Shown one piece after another: positions 57,884-64,000 of a DNA stretch of 64,000 bases (position 1 is the first letter of the stretch; each line of letters starts with the position of its first letter). Below the pieces are notes generated by a model. It was not told where the DNA came from. It ran no database searches and worked only from the letters and a program-made list of their open reading frames with translations. Made by a program: the position numbers and the translations under genes. The DNA comes from Gallionella sp. (GTDB lineage: Bacteria > Pseudomonadota > Gammaproteobacteria > Burkholderiales > Gallionellaceae). The stretch covers positions 1 to 64,000 of the forward strand of contig JAQVVH010000001.1 in the NCBI GenBank assembly GCA_028699065.1. The letters are read 5' to 3'.

Positions 57884-59137
57884 TTAACCGAATTTGGCCG
57901 AGATAACACCCTTGTCGTGCAGAATGTTCTCGGCAATAGGACCGGAGCGCCGATTCAATCTTTCGCGCTCAAGCTGTTTATTGACGGCCGCCTCGTCCAG
58001 ATCCACAAAGGTGACGGGCGGCAGGTCTTCCTGCTCGGCCCGGCAGAACAAGGGATGCAGCGAGGCCTTGGGAATGGGACGACCCCCGAGTCCGGCAATG
58101 GCGGTAAAGCCCTTCAGTCCGGAGCCGGTAACTGCCATGCGGACGTCGGTCGCCAGAATGCCGCCCATACCCACCGCCAGACTTTTCTCCAACACAAGGA
58201 AACGCTTGCAGTTGGCCAGCGCGGCGCGCACCGCCTGCAACGGAAACGGCCGGTAGCTGATAATGCCCAGCACGCCGATCTTGTGTCCCTCGGCGCGCAT
58301 CTCGTCCACCACGTCCTTGATCGTGCCGAGTACCGACCCCATGGCAATAATGACCGTATCCGCGTCCTCAATACGATAGGGCCGTACCAGCCCGCCGCTA
58401 TCGCGGCCAAAAACTTGTTTGAATTCGCCGGCATATTGGGGAATCAGTTCCAGCGCCTGCATCTGTTTGGCATGGGCGAGATATCTGACTTCCATAAACG
58501 CCTCCGGTCCGACCATCGCCCCGATGGACACCGGTTCGGCCGGATCCAGCATCTGCCGTGGTTCGAATGCAGGCAGATAGACATCGACCTGCGCAGGTTC
58601 GGGAATATCGATCCTTTCAAACGCGTGCGTCAGAATAAAACCGTCCATGCAGACCATGATGGGCATGGACAACTCCTCCGCCAGCCGAAAAGCCTGAATG
58701 TGCAAATCCACGGCTTCCTGATTCGTTTCGGCAAACAACTGCATCCAGCCGGAATCGCGTTGCGAGAGGGAATCGGAATGATCGTTCCAGATATTGATAG
58801 GCGCGCCAATGGCACGATTGGCCACCGTCATCACAATGGGTAGCCCCAAACCGGAGGCGTTGTATACCGCCTCGGCCATGAACAGTAGTCCCTGCGATGC
58901 CGTCGCGGTGTAGGTTCGCGCGCCCGCCGCCGAAGAACCGATCGCGACCGACATGGCGGCAAATTCGCTTTCAACATTGATGAATTCGCACGGCGTCAAC
59001 TCACCGGATTTCACCATTTGTCCCAGCGCCTCCACGATGTGCGTTTGGGGTGAGATCGGATAAGCGCAGATGACCTCGGGCCGGCATAGCGCAACGGCCT
59101 CGGCAACGGCGTGGGAACCTTCGGTTTGCTTAAGCAT
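57884..59137 (-). CDS. porA: Pyruvate:ferredoxin oxidoreductase alpha subunit
   Basis: A 417-residue subunit with the pyrimidine-binding and transketolase-C domains. 'YPISPQTHIVEALGQMVKSG', 'ESEFAAMSVAIGSSAAGARTYTATASQGL' region and 'WNDHSDSLSQRDSGWMQLFAE' closely follow archaeal-type PorA and favour pyruvate as substrate. GGGAGG sits 6 bases before the ATG. It overlaps porG by 8 bases. Confidence 0.92.
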   Translation of the reverse strand: MLKQTEGSHAVAEAVALCRPEVICAYPISPQTHIVEALGQMVKSGELTPCEFINVESEFAAMSVAIGSSAAGARTYTATASQGLLFMAEAVYNASGLGLPIVMTVANRAIGAPINIWNDHSDSLSQRDSGWMQLFAETNQEAVDLHIQAFRLAEELSMPIMVCMDGFILTHAFERIDIPEPAQVDVYLPAFEPRQMLDPAEPVSIGAMVGPEAFMEVRYLAHAKQMQALELIPQYAGEFKQVFGRDSGGLVRPYRIEDADTVIIAMGSVLGTIKDVVDEMRAEGHKIGVLGIISYRPFPLQAVRAALANCKRFLVLEKSLAVGMGGILATDVRMAVTGSGLKGFTAIAGLGGRPIPKASLHPLFCRAEQEDLPPVTFVDLDEAAVNKQLERERLNRRSGPIAENILHDKGVISAKFG

Positions 59138-59711
59138 GGGCGCCTCCCTTCATTTGGGCCCGAACCCGTTCATAAGCCTCGGTTGCGGCGGCAACGTTAC
59201 CCTCGGCCACTTTTCCGGAAAACTTTTCGTTGATTGCCAGCACCACGGATTCGAGTTTGATCAGACCTGAAAGCGCCGCAAAACCACCCAGCAAAGGCAC
59301 GTTGGGAATCGGTCGACCAATGTGTTTGAGTCCGATCTCCGTCGCCGGCAAGGCTGCCAGATGTGAAGCCTTGTGCGTGGCGGCAAATTCGCCCAGCCCG
59401 ATATCTTCAAAACTGTGCGAAGTGTTGATCAGAACGTAGCCTTCGGGTTTGAGTCCGGCAAATACATCGATCTGATGCAGCAAGGTGGGATCCTGAATAA
59501 TCAGCGCATCCGGCTGCATGATGGGTTCGCGCAAGCGAATCTCCTTGTCATCAATGCGGCAAAAAGCCACCACCGGCGCGCCGGTGCGCTCCGAACCGAA
59601 GCTCGGAAAAGCCTGCGCGTGTCGTCCCTCCTCAAAGGCTGCGATCGACAACATCTCGGTGGCAGTCACTACACCCTGCCCGCCACGACCATGAATACGT
59701 ATCTGAAACAT
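59130..59711 (-). CDS. porG: Pyruvate:ferredoxin oxidoreductase gamma subunit
   Basis: A 193-residue subunit with the family signature 'RIHGRGGQGVVTATEMLSIA' and 'SFGSERTGAPVVAFCRID'. GTG-ATG-ATG stand in tandem at the start; the last ATG is 5 bases after GGAG and is preferred. It is 17 bases after hoxW, so the por genes are read from the hydrogenase operon unless a promoter lies inside hoxW. Confidence 0.92.
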   Translation of the reverse strand: MFQIRIHGRGGQGVVTATEMLSIAAFEEGRHAQAFPSFGSERTGAPVVAFCRIDDKEIRLREPIMQPDALIIQDPTLLHQIDVFAGLKPEGYVLINTSHSFEDIGLGEFAATHKASHLAALPATEIGLKHIGRPIPNVPLLGGFAALSGLIKLESVVLAINEKFSGKVAEGNVAAATEAYERVRAQMKGGAHA

Positions 59712-59728
59712 CATCACTCCTTAAAATT

Positions 59729-60187
59729 TCAACAGGCTGACTGTCCGCCCCTCGCCAGCCAGCAGCGTGCGGCTTGCAGGGCGCCCGCCAGATTACTCTC
59801 CGCTTCCTTACTCAGGGACGAACCCAGCTCAAAACCGTGACCGCGGATGCGCAATACAAATGCAGGCGGTGGTTCCGCAGCATAGACCTGCCGATAGGCA
59901 TGCAGCAAAGCGGCCGGACTCATGGCATGCGTACTGAAACTATTGTCGTGACTGGCGCCGATTTCGGAAAGTTCAAAGGGTGCGTAACAGGAAACGTCCG
60001 CGTCAACGAACAGAATGGCATCGCGACTGTGCAGATCAGTGACATGTTCCACCTGCCACTGGAAATCCTCGAGAAATTCGGCCTGACCATCCGCCTCGGT
60101 TTGCAACTGACGCAGGAGCAACGGCCCGAGTGCATCATCTCCCCGCGATTCATTGCCAACAGCAAATACCAGCAACGTCTGCGCCAT
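59729..60187 (-). CDS. hoxW: Hydrogenase maturation protease (HoxW-type)
   Basis: Endopeptidase of 152 residues that trims the C-terminus of the hydrogenase large subunit after nickel insertion. It has the family N-terminus 'FAVGNESRGDDALGPLL' (nickel-sensing acidic residue), the second Asp in 'ILFVDADVSC' and a His in 'STHAMSPAALL'. It lies 3 bases after hoxH, which has the matching uncleaved tail. Confidence 0.92.
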   Translation of the reverse strand: MAQTLLVFAVGNESRGDDALGPLLLRQLQTEADGQAEFLEDFQWQVEHVTDLHSRDAILFVDADVSCYAPFELSEIGASHDNSFSTHAMSPAALLHAYRQVYAAEPPPAFVLRIRGHGFELGSSLSKEAESNLAGALQAARCWLARGGQSAC

Positions 60188-60190
60188 TCG

Positions 60191-61687
60191 TCAGTCACTC
60201 GGGCAGGAAACCCCGTCCATATTGCGGGTCAAAACGTCGAGACGTGCACCGTCGGCGGCAAGTAACTCCACTTCCAGCGGCATCTTGCCCAGCGCATGGG
60301 TCGCGCAGGACAGGCAGGGATCGAAAGCACGGATCGCCACTTCGATGTGATTCAGCAGTCCCTCGGTCAATTGATGGCCGTCCAGATGTTGCATCGCCAC
60401 GCGACGGATCGATTCGTTCATGGACTGGTTATTGTGTGTCGTCGAAACAATCAGATTGCAACGCACGATCTGGTCATGCTCGTCCACTTTATAGTGGTGA
60501 ATCAGGGTGCCGCGCGGCGCCTCGATCACGCCGACCCCGCGTTCCTGCCGTTCACCCAGACTGACCAGATCCGTTCCCTGTAAATCGGGGTCCAGTAGCA
60601 ACTCGCGGATCATTTCCGCGGAATGCAGCATCTCAATCATCCGCGCCCAGTGGAATCCCAATGTTGATCGTGCGGGACGGCCGTCATCAAATGCCACGAA
60701 CACGCGGCGCTCGGCCTCGGCCAGTGGTGTCGGAATGAAATCGCACTGTGTCACCCGGGTTAGTGGCCCAACGCGATACCAGCCCTCTTCCGGACCAAGG
60801 CTGCGCAGGAAGGGGAATTTCATATAGGACCAAGGTTTGACGTCCTCGAAAATTACATCCCAGTAATGCCCGTAGTCATAGTGGTCGAACAGCGTATTGC
60901 CCTGCTTGTCGCGCGCGCGCAGCCCCCCGTGATACAAATCCATCGCGCCATCTGCCCGAATCAGTCCCAGAGTGTGCGCGTCAAAACTGCCAAAGGCGTT
61001 GTACAGCGGCAGATTTTGCTCGAAAGCCTGCCGGATGATGCCCACGGCATCTCGGCTCCAGGCGATCATCTGATCGGCATCTTTCAGAAGATAATCGCGC
61101 TCTTCCAGGCTGACATTTTTATTCATCCCGCCGGGAATCGCGCCGGTGCCATGCACCCGCTTGCCGGCGGTCACACGAATGACTTCCTGTCCGAATTTGC
61201 GCAACAGCACGCCTTGCTTCGCGATCTCCGGATATTGGGCGGCTACGCCGACGATGTTGCGCTTGGCCACGTCGGAGTCGAAACCGAACAGAAGATCCGG
61301 CGAAGACAAATGGAAAAAATGCAGCGCGTGCGATTGCAGAATCTGGCCGTAGTGCATCAGGCGGCGAACCTTCTCGGCCGTCGGCGTGAGCGTTGCACCG
61401 ACGATCATGTCCATCGCCTTCGAAGCCGCGAGGTGGTGGCTGACCGGACAAATGCCGCACAGACGTTGCACCATCACAGGCGCTTCCCAATAGGGACGAC
61501 CCTGAATGAATTTTTCGAAACCGCGAAACTCAACGATATGCAAACGCACCTGATGGATGCGATTGTCATCGTCCAGCAGCAGCGTGACCTTGCCGTGCCC
61601 CTCCACCCGCGACACGGGGTCTATCGCGACACGACGGAGATTCTCCGGATGCGCGGCCGTTTCAAGATTTGTGCTGGAATCACTCAT
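60191..61687 (-). CDS. hoxH: NAD-reducing [NiFe] hydrogenase large subunit HoxH
   Basis: Catalytic subunit of 498 residues. The four nickel-iron cysteine ligands are present: Cys77/Cys80 in 'RLCGICPVSHH' and Cys458/Cys461 in 'DPCLSCATH'. A 34-residue tail after His464 is the extension that HoxW would remove. These motifs and the partner genes place it in group 3d (bidirectional, NAD-linked). The ORF track begins at a TTG five codons earlier; the ATG at 61687 is used here, though neither start has a strong ribosome site. It follows hupE after 39 bases, the longest gap in the hox-por cluster. Confidence 0.96.
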   Translation of the reverse strand: MSDSSTNLETAAHPENLRRVAIDPVSRVEGHGKVTLLLDDDNRIHQVRLHIVEFRGFEKFIQGRPYWEAPVMVQRLCGICPVSHHLAASKAMDMIVGATLTPTAEKVRRLMHYGQILQSHALHFFHLSSPDLLFGFDSDVAKRNIVGVAAQYPEIAKQGVLLRKFGQEVIRVTAGKRVHGTGAIPGGMNKNVSLEERDYLLKDADQMIAWSRDAVGIIRQAFEQNLPLYNAFGSFDAHTLGLIRADGAMDLYHGGLRARDKQGNTLFDHYDYGHYWDVIFEDVKPWSYMKFPFLRSLGPEEGWYRVGPLTRVTQCDFIPTPLAEAERRVFVAFDDGRPARSTLGFHWARMIEMLHSAEMIRELLLDPDLQGTDLVSLGERQERGVGVIEAPRGTLIHHYKVDEHDQIVRCNLIVSTTHNNQSMNESIRRVAMQHLDGHQLTEGLLNHIEVAIRAFDPCLSCATHALGKMPLEVELLAADGARLDVLTRNMDGVSCPSD

Positions 61688-61726
61688 AATTTTAAAGGGC
61701 AATACGAAAATAATCGGTCCGGTTCA

Positions 61727-62314
61727 TCAGGCAAGCACGAGTAATTCAATACCAACCACCGCGATCGCTCCTCCCGAGATTTTGGCCAGCAGGGCATATT
61801 TTTCACGCATCAGCCTCCCCGCCAGAATTCCGGAAAAATGCAACAAGGCGGTTGCCGAAAGGAATCCGATGGCATACGTGAAGGAATTCGCAGATTCAGG
61901 CAGCTCCAGCCCATGTGCATAGCCGTGAAAAACCCCAAACAGGGCGGCAATTCCCACGCTTATCCCCACAGTCAAACGCACGGAAAGCGTAATCAGCAAA
62001 CCGATTGCCAATACCGACAAGGCTATGCCGGTTTCAAGCGCGGGCACAGGATGCTGCCAATTCATCGAAACGACAGCACCGGCCGCAAGCGCGGACATAA
62101 AAGCGGCCGGTAACAGCCATACTCTGCGACCCTTGCTCTGTACAGCCCATAGCCCCACGGCTAGCATCGCCAGCATATGATCCAACCCCGAGAAGGGATG
62201 TATCCATCCGGCAGACCATCCCGACACCGAATGACCCGTATGGGCAAACGCTGTGCCACTCACCGCAACCAGCAGCATCGCGACCATCAATCGGGCAGTT
62301 CCCAGCTTAATCAT
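61727..62314 (-). CDS. hupE: HupE/UreJ-family nickel permease-like protein
   Basis: Membrane protein of 195 residues with a signal peptide-like N-terminus ('LMVAMLLVAVSGTAFAHTGH'), the family motif 'HPFSGLDHMLAMLAVGLWA' and a histidine pair in 'FGVFHGYAHGLELP', followed by further helices. Relatives import nickel for hydrogenase or urease. GGAG lies 6 bases before the ATG at 62314, which favours it over the upstream ORF-track start. It is inserted between hoxY and hoxH, an unusual place for this gene. Confidence 0.9.
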   Translation of the reverse strand: MIKLGTARLMVAMLLVAVSGTAFAHTGHSVSGWSAGWIHPFSGLDHMLAMLAVGLWAVQSKGRRVWLLPAAFMSALAAGAVVSMNWQHPVPALETGIALSVLAIGLLITLSVRLTVGISVGIAALFGVFHGYAHGLELPESANSFTYAIGFLSATALLHFSGILAGRLMREKYALLAKISGGAIAVVGIELLVLA

Positions 62315-62344
62315 GATTTCTCCTGGCAAATTGAGCCGGTGCGC

Positions 62345-62890
62345 TCAATCGTATTTAATCAATCCGTGGCCCAGCTCAGGCGTCTTGCCCGCCAGCAATT
62401 CGGTGAGGAATTTCCAGATGGCATCGCCCGAAGGCGGACAGCCGGGGATGAAATAATCCACTTTCACCACTTCGTGCAGCGGATGTACCTTGTCCAGCGG
62501 CAACGGCAATTCCGGATCGTTGGGAATTCCGCCATGCGCAAGTCCAGGCTCAGTCAGATAAACCTCGGTCAGGCAGCTGCCCAAATCCAGATGGTTGCGC
62601 TGTGCGGGAAGACCACCGTTGATGGCGCAAGCACCGACGGCAATCAAAATTTTGCAGCTCTTGCGGAACTCGCGCAGCACGTGCACGTTCTCTGCATTGC
62701 AGATTCCCCCCTCGACAATCCCAATATCACAGGGGCCGCAATGTTTGATGTCAGTCAGCGGTGAACGATCGAATTCAATCAGATCGAGCAGCGGAAACAA
62801 ACGCTCGTCGATATCCAGAAACGACATGTGACAACCAAAACATCCCGCCAGCGAAGTTGTCGCGACGCGAAGTTTTTTCTTCTCACTCAT
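62345..62890 (-). CDS. hoxY: NAD-reducing hydrogenase small subunit HoxY
   Basis: A 181-residue subunit holding the proximal [4Fe-4S] cluster. The cysteines are in 'LAGCFGCHMSFLD', 'HCGPCDIGIVEGGICN', 'VGACAINGG' and 'IPGCPPSGDAIW', the typical short group 3 small subunit without a Tat signal, so the enzyme is cytoplasmic. The ATG at 62890 (start 'MSEKKKLRVAT') overlaps hoxU by 8 bases; the ORF track start 33 codons earlier is within hoxU. Confidence 0.95.
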   Translation of the reverse strand: MSEKKKLRVATTSLAGCFGCHMSFLDIDERLFPLLDLIEFDRSPLTDIKHCGPCDIGIVEGGICNAENVHVLREFRKSCKILIAVGACAINGGLPAQRNHLDLGSCLTEVYLTEPGLAHGGIPNDPELPLPLDKVHPLHEVVKVDYFIPGCPPSGDAIWKFLTELLAGKTPELGHGLIKYD

Positions 62891-63614
62891 GACTATCTCC
62901 CGCTGGCACGCGCGGTGCATCCTCCAGCGCCTGCGCGCTGATCGGCCGCGCATCGTAGCGGCGCATACCGATCGGCTGACTGAAACCAACCTCCTTGCGC
63001 AGTATCACGCCCACCGGGCAAACCGCCATCGCCTTGTCGTTCACTGAAAAATGGGTATCGGCCAGCTGGCCCGATTCGGCATTGACGATGAGATGCTTCT
63101 CTATCCCGCGTCCCGCCAGTGCAAATACATGTTTGCCATCCACTTCGGCCGACGCGTGAACACACAGTTCGCACAAAATGCAGCGATTGAAATCCAGCAA
63201 AACCTCGGGATGGGAAGCATCCACGGGCCGATCCGGATACTGATGGCGAAAGCCGGTCGAGTGAACTTCGAGGTCGTAACCCAGCGCCTGCAGCACACAG
63301 TTACCGCTCTTCTCACAGGACGGACAGAAATGATTGCCCTCGGCAAATAGCATCTGCACCAGCGTGCGGCGCAAAGCATTCAACTCGTCGGTATTGCTTT
63401 CCACTTCCAGTCCGGCCTCGGCTGGCATTGTGCAGGAAGCCAGCGTGCGCCCGTTGACCTTGACCGTACAGAGCTTGCAACTGCCATGCGGCTTGAATTC
63501 AGGGTGATAGCACAGGTGCGGGATGTAATGCCCGGCCGCCAGCGCGGCTTGCATGACGGTCTGCCCCGGCTCGAAGCCGATATTGGCACCATCCAGTTGA
63601 AAAGTATGACTCAT
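62883..63614 (-). CDS. hoxU: NAD-reducing hydrogenase diaphorase subunit HoxU
   Basis: A 243-residue NuoG-like subunit. It has an N-terminal [2Fe-2S] domain ('HGSCKLCTVKVNGRTLASC'), a His/Cys-ligated cluster region ('HFCPSCEKSGNC') and a C-terminal 'CILCELCVHAS...AVCPVG' [4Fe-4S] motif. It carries electrons between HoxF and the HoxYH module. It overlaps hoxF by 4 bases. Confidence 0.95.
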   Translation of the reverse strand: MSHTFQLDGANIGFEPGQTVMQAALAAGHYIPHLCYHPEFKPHGSCKLCTVKVNGRTLASCTMPAEAGLEVESNTDELNALRRTLVQMLFAEGNHFCPSCEKSGNCVLQALGYDLEVHSTGFRHQYPDRPVDASHPEVLLDFNRCILCELCVHASAEVDGKHVFALAGRGIEKHLIVNAESGQLADTHFSVNDKAMAVCPVGVILRKEVGFSQPIGMRRYDARPISAQALEDAPRVPAGDSHE

Positions 63615-64000
63615 ACGTCCTCCGCCTTGAGATGCGCACCGGCATCGTCGCGACCGGTCATCCGGCGGGCACGAGCCAATGCGCCATCCAGATCAAATGC
63701 CGGTTCGAAATCCAGCGATTTGAGTTTACTTTCATAGGCTGGCCGAAAATGCTTCAAGGTGTGCAACACGGGGTTGCAGGCCGTGCGTCCTAAGCCGCAA
63801 TGCGATGTCGTTTGCAAGACGAGATCAAGATTTTCGACCTCGGCCAGATCGTGGCGGGTGCCGTGTCCTTCGGCAATCTTATCCATAGTTTGTTTCAGCA
63901 TCGATGTCCCCACGCGGCAGGGGGTGCAAAAACCGCAACTCTCGTGCGCAAAAAAGTGTACGAAATTGCGCGCCACTTCAAACATGTCACGGCTGTCGTC
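63611..64000 (-). CDS. hoxF: NAD-reducing hydrogenase diaphorase subunit HoxF (C-terminal part)
   Basis: The frame stays open past the ORF-track Met to the window edge ('DDSRDMFEV...'), so this is only the last ~129 codons. 'ESCGFCTPCRVG' and 'HCGLGRTACNPVLHTLKHF' supply the four cysteines of the NuoF-type [4Fe-4S] cluster. The missing N-terminal part should hold the FMN and NAD(H) sites. As the window's first gene in the minus-strand operon, its promoter lies outside. Confidence 0.93.
   Translation of the reverse strand, partial: DDSRDMFEVARNFVHFFAHESCGFCTPCRVGTSMLKQTMDKIAEGHGTRHDLAEVENLDLVLQTTSHCGLGRTACNPVLHTLKHFRPAYESKLKSLDFEPAFDLDGALARARRMTGRDDAGAHLKAEDV

Noticed and set aside
57863-58843. 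326-codon plus-strand ORF
   Set aside because: Shadow of porA on the opposite strand, with low-complexity His/Arg/Gln-rich translation typical of antisense frames.

Overview
The window looks like ordinary chromosome of a free-living betaproteobacterium, most likely close to the Nitrosomonadales (Gallionella/Sulfuricella-like lineages). This rests on gene order and protein families: hfq-hflX-hflK-hflC-DUF2065-hisZ-purA, tRNA-Leu-tig-clpP-clpX-lon-hupB, a type I cytochrome c maturation operon, and sdhCDAB-sdhE-gltA-sucA-sucB. The genus is inference. I see no insertion sequence, phage, integron or CRISPR array; coding density is high and the longest gene-free stretch is about 270 bp at the left end.

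Layout from left to right: (1) map-glnD on the plus strand, convergent with an HDAC-family deacetylase, which is itself divergent from a PatZ-like acyl-CoA synthetase/GNAT acetyltransferase, giving a possible protein-acetylation writer/eraser pair (0.3-7.3 kb). (2) A periplasmic-binding/PAS/GGDEF receptor-cyclase and glycogen phosphorylase (7.4-12 kb). (3) The hfq-to-purA operon on the minus strand, with a divergent cyclic-nucleotide-binding protein whose GGDEF domain is degenerate (12-19.4 kb). (4) A tRNA-Ala/tRNA-Glu unit with its own promoter and terminator, then tonB-exbB-exbD (19.4-21.4 kb). (5) A TolC/MacA/split-MacB export operon with a perfect inverted repeat upstream (21.4-26 kb). (6) The complete ccmABCDEFGHI operon, including the 56-codon ccmD missing from the ORF track (26-33 kb). 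(7) A protein of uncertain function resembling the FabMG enoyl-ACP reductase family (33-34.5 kb). (8) Proteostasis genes: ppiD, tRNA-Asp/Val, hupB, lon (with a convincing sigma-32-type promoter), clpX, clpP, tig, tRNA-Leu (34.5-42.8 kb). (9) TCA-cycle genes: acuI-like reductase, sucB, sucA, gltA, sdhE, sdhB, sdhA, sdhD, sdhC, with mdh divergent (42.9-53.8 kb). (10) A long minus-strand operon that enters from the right edge: hoxF (partial), hoxU, hoxY, hupE, hoxH, hoxW, porG, porA, porB, a GltD-like iron-sulfur flavoprotein, hypA, a thioredoxin-like gene and an EI24/CysZ-like membrane protein (53.8-64 kb).

The last block is the most interesting. An NAD-linked group 3d [NiFe] hydrogenase, its protease (HoxW), a nickel-permease-like protein (HupE) and a nickel chaperone (HypA) surround an archaeal-type pyruvate:ferredoxin oxidoreductase. 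In place of the usual small PorD ferredoxin subunit there is a 540-residue pyridine-nucleotide flavoprotein carrying its own ferredoxin-like iron-sulfur domain. Spacing throughout is tight or overlapping, so all are probably one transcript. This suggests that H2, NAD(P)H and pyruvate/acetyl-CoA metabolism are coupled through one co-expressed set of enzymes, in a cell that also has an aerobic TCA cycle. Whether the proteins physically associate cannot be told from sequence.
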